Notes: a model not told the origin generated them from the sequence alone. A DNA stretch of 20,107 nucleotides from an uncultured Planctomycetales bacterium (GCA_937889015.1 CALARR010000116.1:1-20107), one strand, 5' to 3'; shown: positions 1 to 7,983, counted from the first letter of the stretch. Program-made: numbers and translations.

Positions 1-2
1 CG

Positions 3-344
3 ATCGTGATGTGCAGCCATCTGCTGGCCGACGTGCAGGACGTGTGCGACCGGATTGCGATCTTGTACGAAGGGGAACTGAAGGAGTTGGGACGCGTGGA
101 CAGCCTGCTGAAGGTTCGCGATGTGACGGAGATCCACACCACCGGTCTCAGCAAGGCCGCGCAGGACGAGATCAAGGCGGTTCTGGCCCGGCACAACAAC
201 GAGTTGCTCTCGATCGGCAACCCGACCTCGACGCTGGAGGAACTGTTCCTGAAGATCATCCGCGAGAGCAAGGAGCATCCGGGCCGGCGCGTCTCTGCGG
301 AGCCGACCGTCGTCGAACAGGGTTCGCAGGCGGGGGAGGGTTAG
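3..344 (+). CDS. ABC transporter ATP-binding protein, C-terminal part (5' end outside window)
   Basis: The visible 113 residues are the end of an ABC ATPase; the reading frame is open to the left edge, so the true start, Walker A, signature and Walker B lie outside the window. The first residues show the H-loop (switch) region, CSHLL, followed by ADVQDVCDRIAILYEGEL, the normal end of the nucleotide-binding domain in ABC-2 type exporters. The remaining 75 or so residues form the variable tail, including a TSTLEELFLKII stretch typical of the DrrA/CcmA-like C-terminus. It should power transport by hydrolysing ATP on the cytoplasmic face of the permease encoded 3 bp downstream. The substrate cannot be told from the sequence. 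Confidence 0.92.
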   Translation: MVMCSHLLADVQDVCDRIAILYEGELKELGRVDSLLKVRDVTEIHTTGLSKAAQDEIKAVLARHNNELLSIGNPTSTLEELFLKIIRESKEHPGRRVSAEPTVVEQGSQAGEG

Positions 345-347
345 TCG

Positions 348-2180
348 ATGTTCGACGAATCGCGATTGATGCCTTTTGACGTCTGGCTGATCGAAGGCAT
401 TCCGGTCTGGTTGACCACGCTGGGGATGTTGTTGGTGACGTTATTGGTGTTGTGCTGGTCGATCGGCGCTCTGCGCCGCGGTCCGCTGGAATCGAGCCGC
501 ATCCTGGGCCGCGCTTTGTCGACGGGCATTCTGGACCTGGTGTGTCTGTCGCCGCGGCGGATTATGGCCCTGGCCTGGTTGGTGGTCAAGGAATCGATCC
601 GGCGACGCGTGGTGGTGGTGTTTGCGGTGTTTCTGCTCGTGTTGCTGTTTGCAGGGTGGTTTTTGGATCCCGCGAGCAGCAACCCAGCCCAGTTGTATAT
701 CGGTTTTGTGTTGACCGCCACCAGTTACCTGGTGTTGCTGTTGTCGTTGATTCTCAGCGCACTGAGCCTGCCGACCGACGTCAAGAACCGCACCATCTAC
801 ACGGTCGTGACGAAGCCGGTGCGCGCCAGCGAAGTGGTGCTCGGAAGGATCGTGGGGTTTGCCCTGGTGGGAACGGCGTTGCTGATCGGGATGGGAACGA
901 TCAGCTACGTGTTTGTGTGGCGCGGCATGCGGCATAGCCACGAAGTGGCGCTGGCCAAATTGGAGGCGGAAGAGGGCGGCCGAACCGGCACCGGGGCGGA
1001 AGCCGTCAAGGTATGGAAAGGGCGGACCGGGCCAGCGCAGGGACATCGCCACGACGTGTACGTGGATAGCCGCGGTCGTGTGCGCGTGGAAGTCCAGAAC
1101 GGGCATTGGCACGAGTTGACGCTGACCGCGGAGCAGATGGCCGCCCTGGAGCAAGGCAACAGCAAGATCAGCATATCGACCAGCGATCAGCGCGGGATGC
1201 TGGTGGCACGCGTTCCCCAGTGGGGCAGGCTGCGCTTCTTGGACCGCACCGGAAGACCGGCCGAAAAAGGGATCAATGTTGGCGACGAGTGGACGTATCG
1301 CAGCTATATCGAAGGGGGGTCGCTGGGCGCCGCGATCTGGAACTTCGAGAATATCAGTGAAGTGTCGTTTCCGGACGGCGGATTGCCGGTGGAAATGAAC
1401 ATCGGGGTCTTTCGTTCGCACAAAGGGGACATCGAAAAGGGGGTGCTGGCGAGCCTGTCGCTGCGAAACCCCGACACAGGTCTGAGCGTCGAAGCACAGA
1501 TCTTTCCGGCCAAGGAATTCGAGATCGATACCCACTTCATCCCGCGCCGACTGCAGACGGCGGAAGGGCGGAAGGTGGACCTGTTTCGTGACCTGGCGCC
1601 TCAGGGGCGGCTGGAAATCTGGTTGCGCTGCGTGGATCCGGTCCAATACTTCGGCGTCGCTCAGCCGGACCTGTATCTGCGCGCGCGGGACAATTCGTTT
1701 CTGGTGAACTTCGCCAAAGGCTACTTGGGGATCTGGCTGCAGATGCTGCTGCTGATCTCGTTTGGAGTGATGTACAGCACGTTCCTGAGCGGGCCGGTGG
1801 CGATGTTGGCCACCCTGGGCACGATGGTCGCCGGGTTCTTTCGCTGGTTCATCGCGGACATGGCGGCGGGCAAGAATTTGGGCGGTGGACCGATGGAGTC
1901 GCTGATCCGCATCGTCAACCAGTCGAACATCACCAGCAAGTTGGAGCCGGGGTTGACCACGACCGTGGCGCAAACCATCGACAAGTATTTGCAGTGGATC
2001 CTGGGCGCGGTAGCGGCCGTGCTCCCGGAACTGGGCACCTACGACTTCTCGACGATCGTGGCCAATGGCTTTAGCGTGGGCGGGAACCTGGTGGGCATCG
2101 GCCTGGTGGGGGTCGCGGCCTTCGTACTGCCGTTGTTCGTGGCCGGATACATCCTCTTCAAGACCCGCGAGGTGGCTTGA
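348..2180 (+). CDS. ABC transporter permease with large extracytoplasmic insert
   Basis: This 610-residue integral membrane protein is the likely partner of the ATPase just upstream. The ATG follows the preceding TAG by 3 bp and has a strong ribosome site (GGGGGAGGG, 332-340). Hydrophobic segments are seen near residues 17-40, 83-103, 118-142 and 166-192, then a hydrophilic block of about 260 residues (roughly 195-455), then further segments near 460-500 and a last one near 583-605. ABC-2 family permeases usually have six helices and 250-400 residues; the extra length here is the hydrophilic insert, which carries no motif I recognise and by topology should face the periplasm. The protein ends KTREVA, a positively charged tail expected in the cytoplasm. 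Its stop overlaps the next start (TGATG). Function is inferred from the pairing with an ATPase; the substrate is unknown. Confidence 0.88.
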   Translation: MFDESRLMPFDVWLIEGIPVWLTTLGMLLVTLLVLCWSIGALRRGPLESSRILGRALSTGILDLVCLSPRRIMALAWLVVKESIRRRVVVVFAVFLLVLLFAGWFLDPASSNPAQLYIGFVLTATSYLVLLLSLILSALSLPTDVKNRTIYTVVTKPVRASEVVLGRIVGFALVGTALLIGMGTISYVFVWRGMRHSHEVALAKLEAEEGGRTGTGAEAVKVWKGRTGPAQGHRHDVYVDSRGRVRVEVQNGHWHELTLTAEQMAALEQGNSKISISTSDQRGMLVARVPQWGRLRFLDRTGRPAEKGINVGDEWTYRSYIEGGSLGAAIWNFENISEVSFPDGGLPVEMNIGVFRSHKGDIEKGVLASLSLRNPDTGLSVEAQIFPAKEFEIDTHFIPRRLQTAEGRKVDLFRDLAPQGRLEIWLRCVDPVQYFGVAQPDLYLRARDNSFLVNFAKGYLGIWLQMLLLISFGVMYSTFLSGPVAMLATLGTMVAGFFRWFIADMAAGKNLGGGPMESLIRIVNQSNITSKLEPGLTTTVAQTIDKYLQWILGAVAAVLPELGTYDFSTIVANGFSVGGNLVGIGLVGVAAFVLPLFVAGYILFKTREVA

Positions 2181-3703
2181 TGCAACGCAGCGCTTTCTTC
2201 CGGAAGATCGGCTACGTGGTGTTGCTGGCCTTGATGCTGCTGGTCGTGAACTGGTTGTTCCGTCCAGCCGCGGGAGGCCGGGAAGGCGCCGCGGGCGACC
2301 CGGGCGGCGTGCTGGCGCAGATGCGCGATCGCTATCACCTCGGCCAGACCTATCTGGGCGACGTGGACCCGACCGGGGAGACGATCAAGCTCACGACCCT
2401 GGGTATGCGCGGGGTGGCCGCGAACATCCTCTGGACCAAGGCCAACGACTACAAGGTGCGCAAGGACTGGTCCAACCTGGCCGCCACCCTGCGGCAACTG
2501 GCCAAGCTGCAGCCGACGTTCGTCGGCGTGTGGGAATTCCAGGCCTGGAACATCGCCTTCAACGTCTCGGCCGAATTCGACGACTATCGGCAACGCTACC
2601 GCTGGGTAATCCGGGGCATCGACTATCTGCGCGAGGGGATGCGCTACAACGAGCGCGAGGCGATCCTGCCCTGGGAGGTAGGCTGGTTCATCTATCAGAA
2701 GATGGGCCGTTCGGACGAACGCAAACAGTTTCGCCGCCTGTTTCGGGAAGACGACGATTTCCACGGTTCACGCCCCCTGGCCGAGCGCGATAGCTGGCTG
2801 GTGGCACGCGAGTGGTACCTGTTGGCGATCGATATGGTCGAGCACCGCGGGGCCACGATGCGGAAGAAGGGGCCGCACCTCTACCGTTCCGACCCGGCCA
2901 TGTGCCTGATCAACTATGCGGCCAACTTGGAGTCGGATGGGACCTTTGGCGAGGTGGCGAAACGCGCGTGGATGCATGCCGCACGGAGTTGGGACGAATA
3001 TGGCGCTGCCGACATTCCCACCACCGATGGCCTGGTGATCCGCCTGGGCGAAAAGGAACTGCACGTCGAAACGGTGAAACGACTGACGGCGGAATTGGAC
3101 GCCCTGCAGCCAGGATTGCGCGAGACGATTGTCAAGGAGCGGCGCGCCAGTCTGAGCGAGGAACAGCGCGAGGCCCTGGACACGCCGGCCGCGCGTCGCG
3201 ACGGGCGGAAGTTGCTCCTGGCTGGCGAGGCGGAAGAACGGATCATGATCCGGCCCCTGGAGATCGCCGAGCGGGTTTCCGATGGCGCCGCGCGGAAGAA
3301 GGCCGTGGCGGTGGCTGAGGAACTGCAGCGAACCATGCATCTGGTCGAGGTGACTGAGCGCTATCGAGAGATCGTCAACTACGAGTATTGGCGTTTGCGG
3401 ACCCAGGTCGAGCAAAGCGACGAACTGATTGCCGCGCACAAGTTCCTGTACGAGGGCAATCGAGCCTATGCCGACGGGGATCTGCTCGCGGCGCGCAAGG
3501 CCTATGACCAGGGACTGGCGGCGTGGCGCCAGGTGCTGGACAACTATCCGGCCCTGCGCAAGGATGACATCACGATCGACGATCTGCTGCGCTCGGTCGA
3601 GGTCTACAAGGCGATCCTCGACCAACTTGACGAACCGTTGCCCAAGGACTTCCCGCTGCGCGAGATTGTGCGCGAACGGCTGCAGGGGGTGGTTCCGCAA
3701 TAG
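2180..3703 (+). CDS. membrane-anchored hypothetical protein in ABC operon, helical/TPR-like
   Basis: A 507-residue protein that I cannot assign to a named family. Its ATG (2180) overlaps the permease stop as TGATG and follows a GAGGTGG ribosome site; a TTG one codon earlier (2177) is possible but less likely. One hydrophobic segment near residues 10-28 looks like an uncleaved signal anchor, leaving most of the chain outside the cytoplasmic membrane. The rest is rich in Arg, Glu, Leu and Ala and looks almost wholly alpha-helical. Around residues 415-455 the pattern (EGNRAYADGDLLAARKAYDQ, followed by W and a YPAL turn) resembles a tetratricopeptide repeat, suggesting protein-protein contacts. 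Translational coupling to the permease suggests it is a dedicated accessory subunit of the exporter, which is inference. No catalytic motif is visible. Confidence 0.85.
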   Translation: MQRSAFFRKIGYVVLLALMLLVVNWLFRPAAGGREGAAGDPGGVLAQMRDRYHLGQTYLGDVDPTGETIKLTTLGMRGVAANILWTKANDYKVRKDWSNLAATLRQLAKLQPTFVGVWEFQAWNIAFNVSAEFDDYRQRYRWVIRGIDYLREGMRYNEREAILPWEVGWFIYQKMGRSDERKQFRRLFREDDDFHGSRPLAERDSWLVAREWYLLAIDMVEHRGATMRKKGPHLYRSDPAMCLINYAANLESDGTFGEVAKRAWMHAARSWDEYGAADIPTTDGLVIRLGEKELHVETVKRLTAELDALQPGLRETIVKERRASLSEEQREALDTPAARRDGRKLLLAGEAEERIMIRPLEIAERVSDGAARKKAVAVAEELQRTMHLVEVTERYREIVNYEYWRLRTQVEQSDELIAAHKFLYEGNRAYADGDLLAARKAYDQGLAAWRQVLDNYPALRKDDITIDDLLRSVEVYKAILDQLDEPLPKDFPLREIVRERLQGVVPQ

Positions 3704-3806
3704 TCCCGCGATCGAAGTGCGCAGCACGCTCGCCGGTGGCATTTTCGGCGGCGTTGCTCCATAAGCTCCAAAGTGCAAAGGCCGCTTGCGGTGTCTGGGA
3801 CACGCC

Positions 3807-4034
3807 CTAGCCTTCCCAGTCGTCGTCGCGCAACGAACGCCACTTAGTGCGGTACGAAGGGTGGCAGACGACGAACATCCCCAGGACCAATGCCAGGCCC
3901 ACGATAGCGTAGGCGCCGACCGAGGAGGGAGGCGCGGCTTGCGCGCCGGCCGCCGGCTGCGCCATGGCCGGCACGACCCCCGACAGACAGCATCCGGCCC
4001 AGGTTGCACAACGCATCATCCAACGCCAGGACAT
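3807..4034 (-). CDS. small exported/membrane hypothetical protein (75 aa)
   Basis: A short ORF convergent to the ABC operon. It begins with a signal-peptide-like stretch (basic start, hydrophobic core, AMA cleavage-like site near residue 25), then a Pro/Ala-rich linker, one transmembrane helix (about residues 39-59, SVGAYAIVGLALVLGMFVVC) and a short charged tail SYRTKWRSLRDDDWEG. This layout, signal plus Ala/Gln/Pro linker plus one helix plus charged tail, is one I associate with small planctomycete proteins of unknown role. The start at 4034 has a modest GGTGA ribosome-like sequence 4-5 nt upstream. No function can be given. It could be a chance ORF, but the ordered signal, linker, helix and tail argue that it is real. 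Confidence 0.65.
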   Translation of the reverse strand: MSWRWMMRCATWAGCCLSGVVPAMAQPAAGAQAAPPSSVGAYAIVGLALVLGMFVVCHPSYRTKWRSLRDDDWEG

Positions 4035-4079
4035 AATTCACCACTGGGGTGCAAGAGGGACTCGCGGCTTTGAAAGAAG

Positions 4080-4170
4080 GCTATTGATGCCGGCGCAACC
4101 AATGATCGCAGTTCCGGACTCCCACGGCCGCGGAACGATCGTCGGCAATCCGAACCTCAATCGTGCGCGT
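4080..4170 (+). repeat. dispersed intergenic hairpin repeat, copy A
   Basis: This stretch matches copy B (10767-10880, opposite strand) at roughly 90% over about 80 aligned positions when copy B's extra inner hairpin is left out. Shared blocks include GCTATTGATGCCGGCGCA, CAATGATCGCA and CGGCCGCGGAACGATC. Within it, CCAATGATCG (4099-4108) can pair with CGATCGTCGG (4136-4145), with one mismatch and one G-U pair. The loop is short here, without the inner hairpin of the other copies. Confidence 0.8.
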
Positions 4171-4305
4171 CGCACGGCAGCCACCCGATGTCTTGGGGGC
4201 CAGACGCGTGTCGACCGTGCTTCGTGCAACGGGGTGTATTCTAACGCGCGGCCTGGCAGACGCAAGTCAATTCGGGGGGGAAGGTGGCTGCCGGGACGGC
4301 AAACG

Positions 4306-4335
4306 CTGGCAGCCTGCGGTGGGGCGTGCTAGGAT
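4306..4335 (+). promoter_or_regulatory. candidate sigma70-type promoter for the secreted oxidoreductase
   Basis: CTGGCA (4306-4311) and TAGGAT (4330-4335) are separated by 18 bp, each matching four of six consensus positions. They lie about 85 bp upstream of the ATG at 4420. The match is modest and could be chance in GC-rich DNA. Confidence 0.3.
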
Positions 4336-4419
4336 CGACGCAACTTCGGTTGTGGTTGGGGTGTTGCCAGGGCGAATCGTTCACCGCCCCATCTTGGGCA
4401 GATCATCGCAGAGGATGCC

Positions 4420-5853
4420 ATGAATCACACATCGCGTTCCGGTCGGCGTTCGTTCTTGAAGCAGCTTGGGGCCGTGGGCGTCGCCGTGCCGATGCTCGTC
4501 GATCGTCTGTGGTCGGCCCCGCCGAGCAATCGCATCCGCCACGCCACGTTCGGGGCCGCGGGAATGGCGGGCGGCGATGTGCGGTCGATCTCGGCCGTCG
4601 AGAACGTGCAGGTCGTGTGCGCTGCGGAAGTCGATCTGGGCCGGTTGGAGAAGTTCCACCAACTCTTTCCCGCGGGGCAGGTCAAGGTCTATCAGGATTG
4701 GCGCGAACTGCTGGACAAAGAGCACAAGAATCTGGATACGGTGAACGTCAGCACGCCGGACCACATGCACGCGCCGATCGCCATGTCGGCCATGCAGCTT
4801 GGACTCCACGTGTACGTGCAGAAACCGCTGGCGCACGACATCTACGAGGTTCGCCGCCTGACCGAGTTCGCGCGCGAGAAGAGACTTGTCACGCAGATGG
4901 GCATCCAGATCCATTCGGCGGCGCCTTATCGCAATGGGGTGGAGTTGATCCGCAGTGGGGCCATCGGCAAGATCCAGCAGACGCATTCCTGGAGTTCCAA
5001 GAAGTGGGGCGATTCGGGCCCGCTGCCGGAAACGAGCGACCCGCTGCCGGCCACGCTGAATTGGGATCTGTGGCTGGGCGTGTGCGCGTCGCGGCCGTAC
5101 GTGGACAAGTACTACCATCCGGGCGTTTGGCGAAAGCGCGTGGACTTCGGTACCGGCACCTTTGGCGATATGGGCTGCCACATCTTCGATCCGGTGTTCG
5201 AGGCCGTGGGGCTCACGGCGCCGATCTCGGTGCGCAGCGAAGGTCCGGCGCCAAGTGCGTGGAATTGGGCGACCGACGCCGTGATCCGCTACGTGTTTCC
5301 CGGCACGCCGTACACCCAGGCAGAGACGATTCCAGTCCACTGGTACGATGGCGACCAGCGTCCGCCGCAAGAGATCCTGGCCCGGCTCGGCGAACACAAG
5401 CTGCCCAACCAGGGGTCGATCTTTATCGGCACGCGGGGCGTGATGGTGCTGCCGCACGTGGGGGCTCCGTTCTTGTTGCCGGACGCGCAGTTCAAGGACT
5501 ACAAGCTGCCCACCGATCCGGGTTCGTCGCACTACGCGCAGTTTGTGGAGACGGTGCGCGGCAATGCCAAGACCAGCGCGTCGTTCGACTATTCCGGCCC
5601 ATTGACCGAAGCGGTGCTGCTGGGCAGCGTGGCCACGCGCTTCCCGCAGATGACGCTGCAATGGGATTCCGCGGGACTGAAGTTCAGCAACTCCCCCGAG
5701 GCAACGCGGTATGTGCGGCGGGACTACCGGGAGGGATGGGAAGTCAAGGGGCTGAGCGACACGCCGGCTTCCGCCGGGCCCGGCCGGCCTGCACGCCGCT
5801 CGCGGCGCAAGGGGCACGTTCATCCGCTGGCCAGACTCCGCGCACGGCATTGA
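4420..5853 (+). CDS. secreted Gfo/Idh/MocA family oxidoreductase (TAT signal)
   Basis: A 477-residue NAD(P)-dependent dehydrogenase-like protein. The N-terminus has a twin-arginine signal (GRRSFLK, residues 8-14, then a hydrophobic stretch), so it should be exported folded with its cofactor. A Rossmann start (GAAGMAGGD, about residues 45-53) follows. The usual EKP motif appears as Q134-K135-P136, the variant I associate with the secreted planctomycete branch. GDMGCHIFD (D250, H254) matches the family's catalytic Asp/His region. The ATG follows AGAGGA (4410-4415) by 4 nt. The family-like end seems to be at GWEVKGL (about residue 445); the last 32 or so residues are Pro/Arg-rich, low-complexity and unlike the family, as if the original stop was lost. 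Likely role: periplasmic oxidation or reduction of a sugar or glycoside. The exact substrate is unknown. Confidence 0.92.
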   Translation: MNHTSRSGRRSFLKQLGAVGVAVPMLVDRLWSAPPSNRIRHATFGAAGMAGGDVRSISAVENVQVVCAAEVDLGRLEKFHQLFPAGQVKVYQDWRELLDKEHKNLDTVNVSTPDHMHAPIAMSAMQLGLHVYVQKPLAHDIYEVRRLTEFAREKRLVTQMGIQIHSAAPYRNGVELIRSGAIGKIQQTHSWSSKKWGDSGPLPETSDPLPATLNWDLWLGVCASRPYVDKYYHPGVWRKRVDFGTGTFGDMGCHIFDPVFEAVGLTAPISVRSEGPAPSAWNWATDAVIRYVFPGTPYTQAETIPVHWYDGDQRPPQEILARLGEHKLPNQGSIFIGTRGVMVLPHVGAPFLLPDAQFKDYKLPTDPGSSHYAQFVETVRGNAKTSASFDYSGPLTEAVLLGSVATRFPQMTLQWDSAGLKFSNSPEATRYVRRDYREGWEVKGLSDTPASAGPGRPARRSRRKGHVHPLARLRARH

Positions 5854-5903
5854 CGTGAATCGAAAGGGACTTTCCGCAACCGCGAATCAACAGGAGCGAC
5901 GAA

Positions 5904-6374
5904 GTGAAGACCCGCTATGATGCCCTGCGGCTGTGCGCGGTTGCGGCCGGCATGGCACTCTTTGCGGCGATCCCCGGCAGGCTGTGCGCCTGCACCCTTT
6001 GGGGCGCAGCGGGAAGCGATGCCTCGGGCGGGACGATCATCTCCAAGAATCGGGATTGGGCGCCGGATCACACCCAGGTATTGAAGTTGCGTCGCAGCAC
6101 CAAGGGCTACAGCCATTTCGGCCTGTATGCCGTAGGGGGTACCGAGCCAGGCATCAAGGCCGGCGTGAATGAAAAGGGGCTCACGGTGATCACCGCCTCC
6201 GCCTCCAGCAGCCTGTGGCGAACCGGAAAGAACTCGCGTACCCTGGCGTCATGGATCGTCGAGACTCCCGCCCAAGGCGCCCCGAAGCTGCGCGTGGTGA
6301 TTGCCAATCCGGAGCAGAAAGAGGAAACGCACGTGCTGGTTCTGGATCAGCGTTTCTGGAGAGAAACAAAGTAG
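5904..6374 (+). CDS. secreted Ntn-hydrolase-like protein (C45/choloylglycine-hydrolase type), internally truncated
   Basis: A 156-residue exported protein starting at GTG, with AGGAG (5892-5896) 7 nt upstream. After a hydrophobic signal, CAC-TLW places Cys30 where the N-terminal nucleophile of the linear-amide C-N hydrolase / acyltransferase families is exposed by cleavage. NRDW (about residues 49-52), GLYAVGG and AGVNEKGLTVITAS match the N-terminal half of that fold. The text then passes, around residues 102-108 (about 6205-6230), straight into what I recognise as the family C-terminus (RTLASWIVETP, VIANP, LVLDQRFW). Full members are about 300 residues or longer; roughly the middle half, with the conserved Asn oxyanion region, is absent. 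The frame is intact, so it may still be translated, but I expect it to be inactive as a hydrolase. It sits between the oxidoreductase and a convergent XylR regulator. Confidence 0.75.
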   Translation: MKTRYDALRLCAVAAGMALFAAIPGRLCACTLWGAAGSDASGGTIISKNRDWAPDHTQVLKLRRSTKGYSHFGLYAVGGTEPGIKAGVNEKGLTVITASASSSLWRTGKNSRTLASWIVETPAQGAPKLRVVIANPEQKEETHVLVLDQRFWRETK

Positions 6375-6455
6375 GCCACAGGGAGGGGCTGCCCCGTCAA
6401 TAAAGCGAGGGCGTGCGTGATCGGTCGTCAAGGACCCCCGTCACTTCTGCCTTTG

Positions 6456-7703
6456 CTACGCCCGGGCCTGGATTCGGGCCCGGTACTGGCGCGGGCTGAG
6501 TCCGGTTTCCAGTTTGAAGGCGCGCGCCAGGTATTCGCGCGAGCGGAAGCCGGCCGCGGCGGCCACCTTGGGCACCGGCACGTCCGTGTCGGCCAGCAGA
6601 CGCTTGGCACGCTCCAGGTGTACGCGGCGGATCTCTTCGGCCGGCGTGCGGCCGAGCACCTGTTGAAAGCGTCGGTCGAGAGAGCGGCGGGAAATAGGGA
6701 CTTCGCGCAGGATATCGCTGACCTGGATCGGTCGCGCGGCGTTGATGCGAATGAAGGCGATGGCGCGCGCCAGGTCCTCGTCGTCGATGGCCAGGGTGTC
6801 GGTGGACTGGCGCACCACGATTCGCGTTGGGGCAATGAGGACGGGCCGGGCCGGCGGCTTGGCCCCATGAAGCATGCGGTCCAGCAGGGCGGCCGCCTCG
6901 TAGCCGATCTGCTCCGAAGTCAGGGCCACGCCGGATAGAGGCGGGTTGCACGTTTCACAGAGGAGCGTGTCGTCGTCGGCACCCAGCACGGCGACCTGCT
7001 CGGGTACGGAGAACCCCAAGGCCCGGCAAGCGTAAATCACTTCGCGGCCGCGGCGGCCGGTCCAGGTCAGCACGGCCACGGGCTTGGGCAGATCGTGGAT
7101 CCAGCGTTCGAGCTTGCGCTGCCGCTTCTGCCAACCGGCGTTGGGCCGCTTGCCGCCGTAGGCGGGCAGCAGCGAGCAGGTGTAGCCCCGTTCCGCCAGC
7201 AGACGTAGGAAGATCTGGTGGTGGTCCTCGACAAACGAGAGCGTCATGGGCGCGTAGTAGGCAAAGTGCCGAAACCCCTGGTCGAGTAGATGCTGCACGG
7301 CCAATTCGGCTGCGGCCTGAAGATCGGCAGTCACCGTGGGAAAACGCACCCCAGGCACACGCGCCGTGGAGACATTGATCACGATGCCAGGGGCGCGCGC
7401 CAGGTGCCGGGCCATGGCCCGGTCGGCCACACGCGCAATGACGCCATCGCCGCGCCAGCCGGGCGGCAGTCGGCCGGGCGCATACTGGCAGCGCTGCTCC
7501 AACCACAGATCCCAACCGCCCTGTTGCTGGGCATAGCGGCCGATGCCCCGGATCATGCGCCGCCCCCAATCCGTGGCCGTGTCGATGAGCAAGGCGACCT
7601 GCGGATATTTCGAACTGCTCTCCGCGCGGGGCGTGGGCTCGGCCTCGCGGGGCCGTCGAGGTTGATGCCGGCCGTTGGGGGGTGAACTCTTGGGCAAAGG
7701 CAT
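6456..7703 (-). CDS. XylR-family transcriptional regulator (LacI-like sensor + AraC HTH)
   Basis: A 415-residue one-component regulator. After a Pro/Arg-rich N-terminal tail of about 34 residues comes a periplasmic-binding-protein-like sensor (about 35-290), recognisable from VALLIDTATDWGRRMIRGI, GDGVIARV, AVLTWTGRRGREVIYACRAL and VAVLGADDDTLLCE, and then the linker GVALTSEQIGYEAAALLDRM. The C-terminal hundred residues are an AraC/XylS double helix-turn-helix (VSDILREVPISRRSLDRRF; VAAAAGFRSREYLARAFK). The family binds a sugar with the first domain and activates catabolic genes with the second. The ATG has GGGAG (7711-7715 on the complement) 7 nt upstream. Its promoter carries a dyad that may be an operator. 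It lies convergent to the truncated Ntn-hydrolase gene; its targets cannot be told from the window. Confidence 0.93.
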   Translation of the reverse strand: MPLPKSSPPNGRHQPRRPREAEPTPRAESSSKYPQVALLIDTATDWGRRMIRGIGRYAQQQGGWDLWLEQRCQYAPGRLPPGWRGDGVIARVADRAMARHLARAPGIVINVSTARVPGVRFPTVTADLQAAAELAVQHLLDQGFRHFAYYAPMTLSFVEDHHQIFLRLLAERGYTCSLLPAYGGKRPNAGWQKRQRKLERWIHDLPKPVAVLTWTGRRGREVIYACRALGFSVPEQVAVLGADDDTLLCETCNPPLSGVALTSEQIGYEAAALLDRMLHGAKPPARPVLIAPTRIVVRQSTDTLAIDDEDLARAIAFIRINAARPIQVSDILREVPISRRSLDRRFQQVLGRTPAEEIRRVHLERAKRLLADTDVPVPKVAAAAGFRSREYLARAFKLETGLSPRQYRARIQARA

Positions 7704-7761
7704 GCGGCGTCTCCCAGGGAACGCGTAACCGGGGCGCAGGGGGCGTGGCCAGTATTCTTAC

Positions 7762-7790
7762 ATTATGTGCGTCAGATTGCGCTGACACAA
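7762..7790 (-). promoter_or_regulatory. candidate promoter of the first XylR regulator
   Basis: On the minus strand TTGTGT (7785-7790) and CATAAT (7762-7767) are 17 bp apart; the -10 matches five of six consensus bases and the -35 three of six. The inverted repeat at 7768-7789 fills the spacer. It sits about 60 bp upstream of the ATG at 7703. Confidence 0.45.
7768..7789. promoter_or_regulatory. candidate operator dyad in XylR promoter
   Basis: TGCGTCAG (7768-7775) and CTGACACA (7782-7789) form an inverted repeat with one mismatch in 8 and a 6-nt spacer. It fills the space between the candidate -35 and -10, where a bound protein would block RNA polymerase. Autoregulation is inference. Confidence 0.4.
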
Positions 7791-7867
7791 CAGGCTGCAG
7801 GACCAAGAAGCGACGCCAGCAATCCGCGTCAGGGCCGTCAGCCGGATCGGGTTGCTGCTCGGTCAAC

Positions 7868-7907
7868 AAAAAAACCTCGTTGCGAAGCTGGGACTTCGCA
7901 ACGAGGT
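7868..7907 (-). terminator. rho-independent terminator of the barrel-like protein gene
   Basis: A perfect 14-bp stem (ACCTCGTTGCGAAG at 7874-7887 with CTTCGCAACGAGGT at 7894-7907) encloses a 6-nt loop. Read on the minus strand, it is followed by a run of seven T's (complement of 7868-7874). It lies about 75 bp past the stop of the gene ending at 7984, so it should end that transcript. Confidence 0.93.
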
Positions 7908-7983
7908 GGGGAGATCCTGGGCCGGCTGGCACTGGTCCGTACGTCAGTCCTGTCCAGCGACACGGTCCAAGGCAAACACTCGT

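Larger units (their letters stand above)
4035..4419. other. intergenic region carrying repeat copy A and a candidate promoter
   Basis: These 385 bases separate the divergent small membrane protein (minus) and the secreted oxidoreductase (plus). They hold repeat copy A (4080-4170), a possible sigma70-like promoter (4306-4335) and a 7-bp dyad GGCTGCC/GGCAGCC around 4285-4313. No ORF here resembles a protein. Confidence 0.6.

Noticed and set aside
441..1973. A 510-codon minus-strand frame opposite the ABC permease
   Set aside because: Low-complexity Gln/His/Arg-rich text; the plus-strand frame has clear membrane helices and a ribosome site.
4381..5850. A 489-codon minus-strand frame opposite the TAT oxidoreductase
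   Set aside because: No recognisable motif; the plus strand holds a full family match including Rossmann and QKP motifs.
6381..6395. Possible terminator GGGG-CTG-CCCC after the Ntn-hydrolase-like gene
   Set aside because: Only a 4-bp stem with a 3-nt loop and no T-run; too weak to call.
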